From assembly GCF_003752595.1 (NCBI RefSeq), contig NZ_RKIJ01000015.1, positions 1 to 64,000 of the forward strand: DNA of 64,000 nucleotides, read 5' to 3'. Positions 19,503-30,612 of the stretch are shown here, one piece after another. A program made the translations under genes and the position numbers. Each line of letters starts with the position of its first letter. Position 1 is the stretch's first letter. Below the pieces are notes generated by a model, which worked only from the letters and a program-made list of their open reading frames with translations, was not told the DNA's origin and searched no databases. This stretch comes from Cellulomonas sp. PhB143 (GTDB lineage: Bacteria; Actinomycetota; Actinomycetes; Actinomycetales; Cellulomonadaceae).

Positions 19503-20198
19503 TCAGCGGCGCGCGGCCTCCTCGACGACCCGCCGCGCCGCCTCGGTGAGCGCCCCGCCCTGAGCGTCCGCGCGCGCGACGAGCGCGTCGTAGGCCTCGT
19601 CCATCGGGATCTTCTGCCGCTCGGCGAGAACGCCCTTGGCCTGCTCGACGACGACGCGGCCCTCGAGCGCGTCGAGGATGTTCTCGCCGACCCGGCCCCG
19701 CTCCGACGCGCCCAGCCGTACCAGCGCGAGCGTCGCGAGGTCCGCCAGGTTCTGCGCGGTCCGCCGCTGCTCCGCGCTGAGCGGGTGCGGGTCGACGGTG
19801 AACAGGTTCAGGCAGCCGACGACGCCGTCGTGCCAGCGCAGCGGGAACGCGTACACGGCACCGAACCCGGCGCCGACGATCCCGCGCGCCACGTTCGGCC
19901 ACGCCTCGATGATCGCGTCCGGCCCGACGGCGTGCTGCATCGTGCCGGTGCTCCCGGCGTCCACGCACGGCCCCTCGTGGCGCTGGAGCTGGTAGAGCTC
20001 GAGCTCGCGGGCACGGTGCGAGCTGGCGCTGAGGAGCTCCAGGGCGCCGTCCGAGCGCACCAGGAGCCCGACAGCGTCCGCCCCGACGAGCCGGGCGCAC
20101 CGGATCACCAGGCCGCGGAGCAGGTCGGTGACGTCGTAGTCGGTGACCAGCTCGGAGGCCACCTCGGCGAGGGCCTGTGCGGAGCTGCGGCGTGTCAT
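19503..20198 (-). CDS. GAF-ANTAR regulator (type C), third gene of ANTAR operon
   Basis: 231 residues. The GAF domain covers about 15-160 (RLVGADAVGLLVRSDGALEL, HEGPCVDAGSTGTMQHAVGP, AVYAFPLRWHDGVVGCLNLF). The ANTAR domain covers about 175-228 (RVVVEQAKGVLAERQKIPMD, LTEAARRVVEEAARR). ATG 20198 overlaps the stop of the preceding gene by four bases, so the proteins are made in a coupled way. With the two genes upstream it forms a three-gene operon made only of GAF-ANTAR proteins. Confidence 0.92.
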   Translation of the reverse strand: MTRRSSAQALAEVASELVTDYDVTDLLRGLVIRCARLVGADAVGLLVRSDGALELLSASSHRARELELYQLQRHEGPCVDAGSTGTMQHAVGPDAIIEAWPNVARGIVGAGFGAVYAFPLRWHDGVVGCLNLFTVDPHPLSAEQRRTAQNLADLATLALVRLGASERGRVGENILDALEGRVVVEQAKGVLAERQKIPMDEAYDALVARADAQGGALTEAARRVVEEAARR

Positions 20199-20959
20199 CT
20201 CTCCCCGTTCTTCGTGCCGTTGTCGGCCGGGCCGTTCTCGATCGTCGTCCCCGGCTGCGCCCCGTCGGGGGCCGAGCTGAAGACCAGCCGGCGCGCGACG
20301 ACGGCGTCGGCGACGGTCTCGAGGCTCGAGGCCTGCGAGTAGGCGTGGGCGCGGAGCAGCGCGAGCGCGTCCGAGGGGGCGACCGCCAGCTGGGCGACCA
20401 CCATCCCCGTCGCCTGGTGGACGCGGCTGCGCTGCTGCCACCCGACGGACGACAGCACGTCGCGAGCGTGCTGGCCCCCGAGGAGCGCCGCCCCCACGGC
20501 GTCGCCGAGGAACTGCATGCGGTCGGCGGACGCCTCGACCTCGCCATGGGTCCGGTACAGCGTCATCACGCCGATCGTCGTCTCCGCCGAGTGCATCGGG
20601 ATCGCGTACAGGTGCACGGGCCCCGTGATGTCGCCGGCCATCTCGGTGAACATCGGGAACGGCCCGCCGGAGAAGCCGTCGACCTCCGCGACGACGAGCC
20701 GGCCGGACGCGTAGGCGTCCTGGCCCGGCCCCTCGCCGAGGACCTCCTGGAGGTTCTCGATCCGCTCGGACGTGCCGTCGGAGGTGAAGACGGTCAGCCG
20801 CTCGGGCCGGGTCGACGCGAGGGTGAGGGCGCCGCCGTCGGCAGCGAGGATCTCGACGACGGCCCGGCACATGCGGGCCGCCAGCGGGGTGTCCTGCGGG
20901 GCGTGCGCGACGATCTGCGTCAGTCGCGCGAGCATGTCGGCGTGCTCTTCCACGGTCAT
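20195..20959 (-). CDS. GAF-ANTAR regulator (type A), second gene of ANTAR operon
   Basis: 254 residues. The GAF domain covers about 20-165 (VVEILAADGGALTLASTRPE, ENLQEVLGEGPGQDAYASGR, AIPMHSAETTIGVMTLYRTH). The ANTAR domain covers about 178-232 (RVHQATGMVVAQLAVAPSDA, ending ADAVVARRLVF). A 22-residue polar tail follows. It is the paralogue of the product of 2642-3376. Both ends overlap neighbours by four bases (20956-20959 and 20195-20198), so translation of all three genes is coupled. Confidence 0.92.
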   Translation of the reverse strand: MTVEEHADMLARLTQIVAHAPQDTPLAARMCRAVVEILAADGGALTLASTRPERLTVFTSDGTSERIENLQEVLGEGPGQDAYASGRLVVAEVDGFSGGPFPMFTEMAGDITGPVHLYAIPMHSAETTIGVMTLYRTHGEVEASADRMQFLGDAVGAALLGGQHARDVLSSVGWQQRSRVHQATGMVVAQLAVAPSDALALLRAHAYSQASSLETVADAVVARRLVFSSAPDGAQPGTTIENGPADNGTKNGER

Positions 20960-21675
20960 CGGTCCGTGGGCGCGGGGAGCATGCGGTCGTCGGCGATCCT
21001 GCGGGCGACCTCGACGAGCTTGGTGTTCGACTCCTGCGACAGCCGGCTCAGGATGGAGAACGCCTGCGACGCGGAGACGTTGAAGCGCTCCATGACGATG
21101 CCCTGCGCCTGCCCGATGATCGTGCGGGTATGGATCGCGGACCGGAGCTGGTCGGTGGTGCGCGCGTTCTCGTAGGCGGCGGCCGCGAGCGCCGCCAGCG
21201 TGCTGGCCACGGGGTGCACGTCCGCGCGCAGGCCGTCCCGCTCGCGCGAGTAGAGGTTCAGGGCGCCGTGGGTCGTGTCGCTGGTGTACAGCTGCAGGCA
21301 GAGCATGCTCCCGACCCCCAGCTCGGAGACCGCGCGCTCGCCCCAGGTGCGCCAGCGGGGGTCGTCGGCCAGGTCGGGCGTGCTGATCATCTCGGACTCG
21401 CGGATCGCGTCGAGGCACGGGCCCTCGCCCAGCTCGTACTGCAGCTCGTCGCCGCGGCGTGCCAGCTGGTCGCTCGCGGCGGGGGTGTCGATCTTCCCGG
21501 CGCGCTCCACCATGGAGATCCCCGCGGCGTCGCAGCCCTCGATCATCTCGACGGCCAGCTCCACGGTCCGGTCGAGGGTGTCCTGGAGCGTCGGCTCGCT
21601 GGTCAGCTGCCGGGTCGCCCGGGCCACGTGCCTCTCGAGCGAGTACTCCTCGGACTCGATCAGGTCGTCAGCCAT
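20956..21675 (-). CDS. GAF-ANTAR regulator (type B), first gene of ANTAR operon
   Basis: 239 residues, the same length as the product of 4464-5183 and alike along its whole length: EGCDAAGISMVERAGKIDTP, LQYELGEGPCLDAIRESEMI, DLADDPRWRTWG, then TRTIIGQAQGIVMERFNVSA and FSILSRLSQESNTKLVEVAR. GAF (about 20-165) senses a ligand and ANTAR (about 175-233) binds RNA. The start ATG 21675 follows the ribosome-binding site GAAGGAG. It is divergent from katE across 185 bp, so the operon and the catalase may share control. Confidence 0.94.
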   Translation of the reverse strand: MADDLIESEEYSLERHVARATRQLTSEPTLQDTLDRTVELAVEMIEGCDAAGISMVERAGKIDTPAASDQLARRGDELQYELGEGPCLDAIRESEMISTPDLADDPRWRTWGERAVSELGVGSMLCLQLYTSDTTHGALNLYSRERDGLRADVHPVASTLAALAAAAYENARTTDQLRSAIHTRTIIGQAQGIVMERFNVSASQAFSILSRLSQESNTKLVEVARRIADDRMLPAPTDR

Positions 21676-21860
21676 GCGTGCTCCTTCCACCCCCTTCTCT
21701 CCACGGTAGTCCTCCGCGACGCCGCCGATCCGTCGGTTCCGGGGGAGTCCGACGATCCTCGCGGCCGTCGCCGTCGCTCGCCACCCGGTGCGAGTTCCCG
21801 CAGCGGCTCCCATGGTGGTTCGACCGCACGCCGCACGGTCCGACCCCTGGAGGAGCAGCC

Positions 21861-23966
<2,106 letters not shown>

Positions 23967-24018
23967 CCGCCCGGCGCCCGGCTACCTGTCCACCCACCCA
24001 CGACCGTACGGAGGAACC

Positions 24019-25242
24019 ATGCGAGCACTGACCTGGCAGGGACGCGAGGACGTCCGCGTCGAGGACGTCCCGGACCCGCAGATCGTCGAGCCGACCGACG
24101 CGGTCGTCCGGATCACGTCCACGGCGATCTGCGGCTCCGACCTGCACCTGTACGGCGTCCTCGGCGCGTTCATCGATCCCGGCGACGTGCTGGGGCACGA
24201 GCCGATGGGCGTCGTGGAGGAGGTGGGCGCCGAGGTGACGAACCTGCGGCCCGGGGACCGCGTCGTCGTCCCCTTCAACATCTCCTGCGGGACGTGCTGG
24301 ATGTGCCGGCGCGGGCTGCAGAGCCAGTGCGAGACCACCCAGACGCGCGCGGAGTCCAAGGGCGCCGCCCTCTTCGGGTACACGAAGCTCTACGGCCAGG
24401 TCCCGGGCGGGCAGGCCGAGTACCTGCGGGTGCCGCAGGCGCAGTACGGGCCGGTGGTGGTGCCCGACGACGGCGAGCCGGACGAGCGGTACCTGTACCT
24501 CTCGGACGTGGTGCCGACGGCGTGGCAGGCGGTCGAGTACGCGGGCGTCCCCGCCGACGGCACCGTGCTCGTGCTGGGGCTGGGGCCGATCGGCCAGATG
24601 TGCGCGCGCATCGCCCGGCACCGGGGGGCGGGCGCCGTGATCGGCGTCGACCTGGTCCCGGAGCGCCTCGCGATGGCGCGGCGGCACGGCGTGGACGTCC
24701 TCGACCTGCGCGACGTCGACGACCTGCCGGAGGCCGTGCGCGAGCGGACCTCGGGACGCGGCGCGGACGCGGTGATCGACGCCGTCGGCATGGAGGCGCA
24801 CGGCGCCCCGGTCGCCGGCGCGCTGCAGCGCGGGGCGGGCTTCCTGCCCGACGCCGTCGCCCGGCCGTTCATCGAGAAGGCGGGGGTGGACCGGCTGGCG
24901 GCCCTGCGGAGCGCGATCAGCAGCGTGCGCCGCGGCGGGACGGTCTCGCTCTCCGGCGTCTACGGCGGCGCCGCGGACCCGATGCCCCTGATGGAGATGT
25001 TCGACAAGCAGCTCACGTTCCGCATGGGCCAGGCGAACGTGCGCCGCTGGATCGACGACGTCCTGCCGCTCGTCTCGGACCCCGCCGACCCGCTCGGCGT
25101 CCTCGACCTGCGCACGCACCGGCTCCCGCTCGAGGCGGCGCCCGAGGCCTACGCCATGTTCCAGAAGAAGACCGACGGCTGCGTCAAGGTCGTCCTCGAC
25201 CCGGCCGCGCGGCGCGGGCCCGCCGCGGCGGCCGCGTCATGA
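24019..25242 (+). CDS. Zinc-dependent alcohol dehydrogenase (MDR family)
   Basis: 407 residues. Catalytic zinc ligands Cys38, His60 and Glu61 (AICGSDLHLY, GHEPMG) and structural zinc cysteines 90, 93, 96 and 104 (CGTCWMCRRGLQSQC) are all present. The Rossmann motif VLVLGLGPIGQMCARIARHR binds NAD(P). The long form with the IEKAGVDRLAALRSAISSVR segment resembles glutathione-independent formaldehyde dehydrogenase/alcohol dehydrogenase-like proteins common in actinobacteria; the substrate is not certain. It starts 52 bp after katE (ribosome-binding site ACGGAGGAA) and its stop overlaps the next start (ATGA). Confidence 0.93.
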   Translation: MRALTWQGREDVRVEDVPDPQIVEPTDAVVRITSTAICGSDLHLYGVLGAFIDPGDVLGHEPMGVVEEVGAEVTNLRPGDRVVVPFNISCGTCWMCRRGLQSQCETTQTRAESKGAALFGYTKLYGQVPGGQAEYLRVPQAQYGPVVVPDDGEPDERYLYLSDVVPTAWQAVEYAGVPADGTVLVLGLGPIGQMCARIARHRGAGAVIGVDLVPERLAMARRHGVDVLDLRDVDDLPEAVRERTSGRGADAVIDAVGMEAHGAPVAGALQRGAGFLPDAVARPFIEKAGVDRLAALRSAISSVRRGGTVSLSGVYGGAADPMPLMEMFDKQLTFRMGQANVRRWIDDVLPLVSDPADPLGVLDLRTHRLPLEAAPEAYAMFQKKTDGCVKVVLDPAARRGPAAAAAS

Positions 25243-26291
25243 GGGTCGCGGTCGTCGGCGCGACGGGCAACGCCGGGACCGGGGTGCTGCGGGCGCTCGC
25301 GGCCGAGCCCGCGGTCACCTCCGTGGTCGGGGTCGCGCGGCGCCTGCCCGACCGGGCCGCCGCGCCGTTCGACGGCGCGAGCTGGGCGACGCACGACGTC
25401 GGGGCGCGGACGGCGTCGGCCGCCGCGGAGGACGCGCTCGTGGACTCCCTCGCGGGCACGTTCTCCGGGGCGGACGCCGTGATCCACCTCGCCTGGCTGA
25501 TCCAGCCGAACCGGGACCGCGACCTGCTGCGCCGCACGAACGTCGACGGCACGCGGCGGGTCGCGCAGGCCGCGTTGCGGGCCGGCGTCGGGCACCTCGT
25601 GGTGGCCTCGTCGGTCGGGGCGTACTCCCCGGTGGACGACGACGTGCCGCGCGACGAGTCCTGGCCGACCGGCGGGGTGCCGACCTCCCACTACAGCGTC
25701 GACAAGGCCGCGCAGGAGCGGGTGCTCGACGAGGTCGAGGCCGCGCACCCGGGGACGGTCGTCACCCGGCTGCGGCCGTCGCTGATCTTCCAGCCCGACG
25801 CCGGCGCCGAGATCGGCCGGTACTTCCTCGGGCCGCTCGTGCCGCGGAGCCTGCTCGCGCCGGGCCGGCTGCCCGTCCTGCCGGCGCCGCGGGGGCTGCG
25901 GCTGCAGGTGACCCACGCCGACGACGTCGCCCGGGCGTACGTGCTGGCCGTGACCCACCGCGACGCCGCCCGCGGGGCGTTCAACGTCGCTGCCGACCCG
26001 GTGCTGAGCGGCGAGGACCTCGCGCGGCTGGTCGACCACGGGAGGCTGCTCGAGCTGCCCGTCGGGCTCGTGCGGGCCGTCGTCGCGCTCGGGTGGTCGG
26101 CGCACCTGCTCCCGACGGACGCAGGCTGGCTCGACATGGGCATGGGCGCGCCGGTGATGGACGCCGGGCGCGCCCGGACCGCGCTGGGGTGGGAGCCGCG
26201 GCACGACGCGCGCGAGACGCTCACCAGCCTGCTCGAGGGGATCGCCGGTCGCCGTGGCGTGGGGAGCGTGCCGATGCGCGCGGGCGGCTGA
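25239..26291 (+). CDS. NAD-dependent epimerase/dehydratase (extended SDR)
   Basis: 350 residues. The N-terminal nucleotide-binding motif GATGNAG lies at 7-13. The catalytic pair is Tyr152 and Lys156 (SHYSVDKAAQE), with Ser near 124-125 (VVASSVGAYSP). The substrate-binding C-terminal half includes TRLRPSLIFQPDAGAEIGRY. The reaction is unknown: related proteins act on nucleotide sugars or other carbonyl compounds, but here it is coupled translationally to an alcohol dehydrogenase rather than to sugar-nucleotide genes. The start overlaps the dehydrogenase stop by four bases. Confidence 0.9.
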   Translation: MRVAVVGATGNAGTGVLRALAAEPAVTSVVGVARRLPDRAAAPFDGASWATHDVGARTASAAAEDALVDSLAGTFSGADAVIHLAWLIQPNRDRDLLRRTNVDGTRRVAQAALRAGVGHLVVASSVGAYSPVDDDVPRDESWPTGGVPTSHYSVDKAAQERVLDEVEAAHPGTVVTRLRPSLIFQPDAGAEIGRYFLGPLVPRSLLAPGRLPVLPAPRGLRLQVTHADDVARAYVLAVTHRDAARGAFNVAADPVLSGEDLARLVDHGRLLELPVGLVRAVVALGWSAHLLPTDAGWLDMGMGAPVMDAGRARTALGWEPRHDARETLTSLLEGIAGRRGVGSVPMRAGG

Positions 26292-26384
26292 GCGCCCGCG
26301 AGTCGGGGCCGGTCGGTGTAGACCGGAGGACGGGGCGGTCGAGCAGGCGCCGCCCTCGCCAGGCACACGAAAGGGAGCGTCTCC

Positions 26385-28199
26385 ATGAGCAGCACCGTCA
26401 GCGACTTCGTCATCGACCGCCTGATCGAGTGGGACCTGCACCGGTTCTACGGGTACCCGGGCGACGGGATCGGGGGGTTCGACGGCGCGCTGGGCCGCGC
26501 GGAGAAGGCCGGCAAGGACTTCACCTACGTCCGCCCGACGCACGAGGAGATCGCCGCCTTCATGGCGACGGCCCATGCCAAGTTCACCGGGGAGGTGGGC
26601 GTCTGCGTCGCGACGTCCGGGCCCGGTGCGGTGCACCTGCTCAACGGGCTGTACGACGCGAAGCTCGACAACCAGCCGGTCGTCGCGATCGTCGGACAGC
26701 AGGGCCGGGTCGCGCTGGGCACCACCGCCCAGCAGGAGCTGGATCTCGAGCGGGCGTTCCAGGACGTCGCCGGGTACGTGCAGACCGTGACGACCGCGAT
26801 GCACGCGCAGGCGGTCGTCGACCGGGCCGTGCGGATCGCCCGCGCGGAGCGGTGCCCGACCGTGGTGATCCTGCCCGCCGACGTGCAGGAGCTCGAGATG
26901 GCCGAGCCGGCGCTCGAGCACTGGGTGTCGCGGACCGGCGTCGGGCACGCGTCGACCGTGCTGACCCCGCCGGAGGAGGAGCTGCGCCGCGCGGCCGACG
27001 TGCTGAACGCAGGCGGGAAGGTCGCGATGCTCGTCGGGGCCGGTGCTCGCGGGGCGACCGACGAGGTGATCGCCGTCGCCGAGAAGCTCGGGGCGGGCAT
27101 CGTCACCGCGCTGCTCGGCAAGGACGTCGTGCCCGGCGACCTGCCCTACCACACGCAGCAGCTCGGGCTGCTGGGCTCGAAGCCGAGCTTCGACATGATG
27201 CAGGACTGCGACACGCTGCTCATGGTCGGCAGCAACTACCCGTACGCGGAGTTCCTCCCACCGACGGGCCAGGCGCGCGGCGTGCAGATCGACCTCGCCT
27301 CCCGGCACCTGAGCCTGCGCTACCCGATGGAGGTGAACCTCGCTGGCGACGCGCGCGCGACCCTGGCCGCGCTGCTGCCGCTCCTGCAGCGCAAGGAGGA
27401 CCGCAGCTGGCAGGAGGGCGTCGTCGAGGGGATGAAGACCTGGGACGAGGTGACCGAGCGCGAGGCGCGGGTCACGTCCGACGCGGTCAACCCGCGCCTG
27501 GTCTACCACCTGCTCAACGAGCGGCTCCCGGAGAACAGCATCGTCACGGCCGACGCCGGCTCGACGGCCGACTGGTACGGGCACCACATCAAGCTCGGGC
27601 GCCACATGAACGGCAACCTCTCGGGGATGCTCGCGTCGATGCTCGCCGCGATGCCGTACGCGGTCTCGGCGAAGTTCGCCCACCCGGACCGGCCCGTGAT
27701 CTGCACCATCGGCGACGGCGCGTTCCAGATGCTCGGGATGAACGAGCTGCTCACCGTCAAGCGGCACTGGAAGTCATGGGCGGACCCGCGGTTCATCGTC
27801 CTCGTGCTGCACAACGACGACCTGACCCAGGTCTCGTGGGAGATGCGCGAGGCGGGCGACCCGCGCTACGACACCGCCCAGCTGGTCGAGGAGATGGACT
27901 ACGCCGGCTACGCCGAGCTGCTCGGCCTGCGCGGCATCAAGGTCGACGACCCGGACGCCCTGGCCGCGGCGTGGGACCAGGCGTTCGCCGCGGACCGGCC
28001 GGTGGTGCTCGACGTCCGGACCGACCCGAACGTGCCGCCGCTGCCGCCCCACATCACCGTCTCGCAGGCGAAGTCGTACCTGGAGATGCTGGTCAAGGGC
28101 GATCCCGCGGAGGGCTCGGTGATCCGGAACTCGGCCCGGGCGGTGGCTGCGCAGGTCGTGGCGACAGCGAAGAACGCGGTCACCCGCGGCGACTCCTGA
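26385..28199 (+). CDS. Thiamine diphosphate-dependent enzyme (pyruvate oxidase/decarboxylase-like)
   Basis: 604 residues with the three-domain ThDP fold. The Pyr domain carries the catalytic glutamate at 54-55 (RPTHEEIAAFMATAHAKFTG) and YPGDGIGGFDGALG. The central domain covers about 200-335. The PP domain has the ThDP/Mg motif from about residue 442 (TIGDGAFQMLGMNELLTVKR ... HNDDLTQVSWE). It belongs to the group annotated as thiamine-pyrophosphate-requiring protein or YdaP-like pyruvate oxidase; acetolactate synthase is less likely as no small subunit is near. If it is an oxidase it would make hydrogen peroxide, which would suit its place downstream of katE. The ribosome-binding site is AAAGGGAG at 26370-26377. 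Confidence 0.88.
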   Translation: MSSTVSDFVIDRLIEWDLHRFYGYPGDGIGGFDGALGRAEKAGKDFTYVRPTHEEIAAFMATAHAKFTGEVGVCVATSGPGAVHLLNGLYDAKLDNQPVVAIVGQQGRVALGTTAQQELDLERAFQDVAGYVQTVTTAMHAQAVVDRAVRIARAERCPTVVILPADVQELEMAEPALEHWVSRTGVGHASTVLTPPEEELRRAADVLNAGGKVAMLVGAGARGATDEVIAVAEKLGAGIVTALLGKDVVPGDLPYHTQQLGLLGSKPSFDMMQDCDTLLMVGSNYPYAEFLPPTGQARGVQIDLASRHLSLRYPMEVNLAGDARATLAALLPLLQRKEDRSWQEGVVEGMKTWDEVTEREARVTSDAVNPRLVYHLLNERLPENSIVTADAGSTADWYGHHIKLGRHMNGNLSGMLASMLAAMPYAVSAKFAHPDRPVICTIGDGAFQMLGMNELLTVKRHWKSWADPRFIVLVLHNDDLTQVSWEMREAGDPRYDTAQLVEEMDYAGYAELLGLRGIKVDDPDALAAAWDQAFAADRPVVLDVRTDPNVPPLPPHITVSQAKSYLEMLVKGDPAEGSVIRNSARAVAAQVVATAKNAVTRGDS

Positions 28200-29574
28200 G
28201 GGGCTCCCGGTCCGCCGAGACCCCTGCCGAACCCTCCGCCGAGATGTCGAATTCGGCCCCTGATTCTTCGAATCTAGGGGCCGAATTCGACATCTCGGCG
28301 GGCGGGACGGGCGGGATGGGCGGGACGGGCGGGACCGACGCGCCGAGCGGGCGGACCTGTCCCGCGAACACGAGGCTGACGACCATCGCGGCGCATATGA
28401 GCATCAGCGCGTGGCGCGCGCCCGTCGCGTCGGCGACCAGGCCGAGCAGCGGCGGGGCGCCGAGCTTGGAGAACGACGCGAAGGACGTGACGACCGAGAC
28501 GCGCGCGGCGGCGTGCCGCGGATCGTCGGACGCCGCCGAGATGCCGATGGGGTTGGCGAGCGCCGCGCCCAGCCCCCACGCGAGGATCCCGACCCACGCC
28601 AGCACCAGCGTCGGGGCGAACCCGAACAGCGCGAGGCCGACGAGCGAGAGCACCCCGGACCCGCGCAGCACGGCGACGCGCCCCCACCGGCCGATGACCT
28701 GCGGCCCGGCGATGCGCAGGACCGTCATGGCCGCGATGAAGCTCGCGTAGGCGACCGCCCCGACGGCCTCCTTCTCGTCGAACCCGTCGACGACGGCGAT
28801 CGAGAGCCAGTCGCCCGCGGAGCCCTCCGAGAGGGCGGCGGCGAGCACGACGAGGCCGATCATCACCGTGCGCGGCTCGCGCCAGGCGGCCAGCGCCGTC
28901 CGCACGCTGCTCCCGCGGCCGCCGGCGACGACCTCGGCGCGGCCCTCGGCCTCGGCCTCGTGCGCCAGCGCCGTGCACGGGGCGACGATCGCGAACCGGG
29001 CGGCCGCCGAGACGACGGCGACGACGATCACCTGCACCGCGACCGAGACGTGCGCGTGGGCGAACGCGGCGGCGGTGAGGGCGCCGACGGCGGCGCCGAC
29101 CGAGAACGCCGCGTGGAAGTGCGGCATGATCGCGCGCCCGACGTGCTTCTCGACGAGGGCCGCGTCGAGGTTGATCGGCACGTTGGCGGCGGGCCCGGCG
29201 AGGCCGTTGACGAAGACGCCGACGGCGAAGAGCGCGGGGTTCGCGACGACGGTCGAGACGCCGATGAGCACGAACCCGACCACGGTGGCGGCGGTCGCCG
29301 CGGTGAGCACCGTCCGGTTGCCGAACCGCACGACCAGCGCGCCCGCGCTGACGACGGAGACGGTCGCGCCGACCGCGCCGACGACGAGCAGGCCGCCGAG
29401 CTCGCCCGAGGAGATGCCGAGGTCGGCGCGGATCGACGGCAGCCGGCTGAGCCAGCTCGAGAACGTCAGGCCGACGAGGCCGAACATCGCGACGAGCGTC
29501 CAGCGGGCGCGTCGGACGACGTCGGTGGCAGCGGGGCCGGCTGCGGAGGGGCCGGCGGGCGGGGCGGGAGGCAC
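28180..29574 (-). CDS. MFS transporter with palindrome-encoded C-terminus
   Basis: About 464 residues with 12 hydrophobic segments (first WTLVAMFGLVGLTFSSWLSR; MFS loop GELGGLLVVGAVGATVSV). The family resembles YbjJ/fucose-permease-like MFS proteins. Its substrate is unknown. The start is uncertain: GTG 29574 is used, while ATG 29634 in the same frame adds 20 residues. A palindromic operator-like TCGAA-n4-TTCGA lies just before the GTG, which argues that region is regulatory. The last 36 or so residues (from AEMSNSAPRFEESGAEFDIS to the stop) are encoded by palindromic copy 3 and its flank, and the gene overlaps the ThDP gene end by 20 bp on the other strand. Confidence 0.88.
   Translation of the reverse strand: MPPAPPAGPSAAGPAATDVVRRARWTLVAMFGLVGLTFSSWLSRLPSIRADLGISSGELGGLLVVGAVGATVSVVSAGALVVRFGNRTVLTAATAATVVGFVLIGVSTVVANPALFAVGVFVNGLAGPAANVPINLDAALVEKHVGRAIMPHFHAAFSVGAAVGALTAAAFAHAHVSVAVQVIVVAVVSAAARFAIVAPCTALAHEAEAEGRAEVVAGGRGSSVRTALAAWREPRTVMIGLVVLAAALSEGSAGDWLSIAVVDGFDEKEAVGAVAYASFIAAMTVLRIAGPQVIGRWGRVAVLRGSGVLSLVGLALFGFAPTLVLAWVGILAWGLGAALANPIGISAASDDPRHAAARVSVVTSFASFSKLGAPPLLGLVADATGARHALMLICAAMVVSLVFAGQVRPLGASVPPVPPIPPVPPAEMSNSAPRFEESGAEFDISAEGSAGVSADREPLRSRRG
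28236..28301. repeat. Palindromic element, copy 3
   Basis: 66 bp with 26-bp perfect arms (starting ccgccgagatgtcgaattc and continuing ggcccct; the other arm is the exact complement) around a 14-nt loop containing gattc-ttc-gaatc. Compared with copy 4 one base pair of the stem is exchanged on both arms, so pairing is kept. It lies between convergent genes and is translated as the C-terminus of the MFS protein. A partial second left end, tccgccgaga, lies at 28211-28220. Confidence 0.93.
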
Positions 29575-29582
29575 CGCACGAT

Positions 29583-29600
29583 GGTATCGAATCGTTTCGA
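29583..29600 (-). promoter_or_regulatory. Operator-like palindrome before the MFS gene
   Basis: The sequence tatcgaatcgtttcgacc contains the inverted repeat tcgaa-n4-ttcga (in + orientation tcgaatcgtttcga) directly upstream of the GTG start at 29574. It is relatively AT-rich. The cognate regulator is not known. Confidence 0.4.
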
Positions 29601-29670
29601 CCCGCGGTAGCGGCCGGACGGTGCGCCGCGTCACGCCGCATCGCGCCCGCGCACGCCGCGGGAGCCGCGG

Positions 29671-30582
29671 TCAGGCGGTGCGCACCGTGCCCTCGACGCA
29701 GGTCACCACGTCGCCGCCGACCCACACCGTGCCGTCCGCGTCGCTCTCGACGTGCACCCGCCCGGCGCGGCCCAGCGCCGTGCCCTGCGCCGCGACGTAC
29801 GCGCCGGGCGCGTGTCCCTCGCGGACCATCCACTGCGCGAGCACGGCGTTCAGGCTCCCCGTCACCGGGTCCTCCGGGATGCCGATGCCGGGGACGAATG
29901 CGCGCACCTCGAACGCCGGCCCGCCCGGCGCCGCGTCCGGCCACGGGCCGACGACGCCGACCTTCAGGTCGCCCATCACCGCGACGTCGGGGACGAGGTC
30001 CAGCACCTGCTGCGCCGTGCGCAGCAGCACGAACCTCCACCCCGGGCCGTTGTCCAGGAACCGGTGCCCGACGACGTCGTCCGCCGCGATCCCGAGGCTC
30101 GCCACGACCGTGGCGAGCGTCGCCTCGTCGAGGGGCTCGTCCGTCGTCGGCTCCGGGGCGGCGAACGCGAGGCGCCCCGCGCCCGGCTCGCGGCGCACCC
30201 GGACGAGCCCGACGCCGCACTCCTGGACCACGGCGGCGCCGTCGGCCGGCACGCCGCCCGCCTCCAGCCACGCGTGGGCGGTGCCGAGCGTGGGGTGCCC
30301 GGCGAAGGGCAGCTCGCCGCCGGGGGTGAAGATGCGCACGCGGTAGTCCGCGCCGCGGGCCGTGCCCTCCGGCGTCGGCGGCAGCAGGAAGGTCGTCTCG
30401 GAGAGGTTGGTCCACCGCGCGAACGCGGCCATCTGCTCGTCGGTGAGCGACCGCGCGTCCTGCACGACGGCGAGGGGGTTGCCCCGGTAGGGGACGGCGG
30501 TGAAGACGTCGACCTGGCGGAACGGCACGCTCCGGCCGGTCGGGTCGTGCGGGGCGGGTGGCTCGACGCGCTCGGTGCTCAT
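29671..30582 (-). CDS. PhzF-family isomerase-like protein
   Basis: 303 residues with the two-lobed diaminopimelate-epimerase-like fold of PhzF proteins. The N-terminal signature FRQVDVFTAVPYRGNPLAVV is followed by the catalytic glutamate 62 in NLSETTF. GGELPFAGHPTLGTAHAWLE and the C-terminal IPEDPVTGSLNAVLAQWM are also family motifs. In phenazine producers PhzF isomerises trans-2,3-dihydro-3-hydroxyanthranilate. No other phenazine gene is present here, so this one is probably a stand-alone member of unknown substrate. Confidence 0.92.
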   Translation of the reverse strand: MSTERVEPPAPHDPTGRSVPFRQVDVFTAVPYRGNPLAVVQDARSLTDEQMAAFARWTNLSETTFLLPPTPEGTARGADYRVRIFTPGGELPFAGHPTLGTAHAWLEAGGVPADGAAVVQECGVGLVRVRREPGAGRLAFAAPEPTTDEPLDEATLATVVASLGIAADDVVGHRFLDNGPGWRFVLLRTAQQVLDLVPDVAVMGDLKVGVVGPWPDAAPGGPAFEVRAFVPGIGIPEDPVTGSLNAVLAQWMVREGHAPGAYVAAQGTALGRAGRVHVESDADGTVWVGGDVVTCVEGTVRTA

Positions 30583-30612
30583 GGGCGCAGGCTACGTCGA
30601 GCCACCCACGCC

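Noticed and set aside
28261-28275. A tRNA T-arm-like ttcgaatc in palindrome copies 3 and 4
   Set aside because: No acceptor stem, D-arm or anticodon arm around it; the bases are the loop of the palindrome.
29671-30582. Phenazine biosynthesis cluster
   Set aside because: Only a PhzF-like gene is present; the other phz genes are missing, and lone PhzF proteins are common in non-producers.
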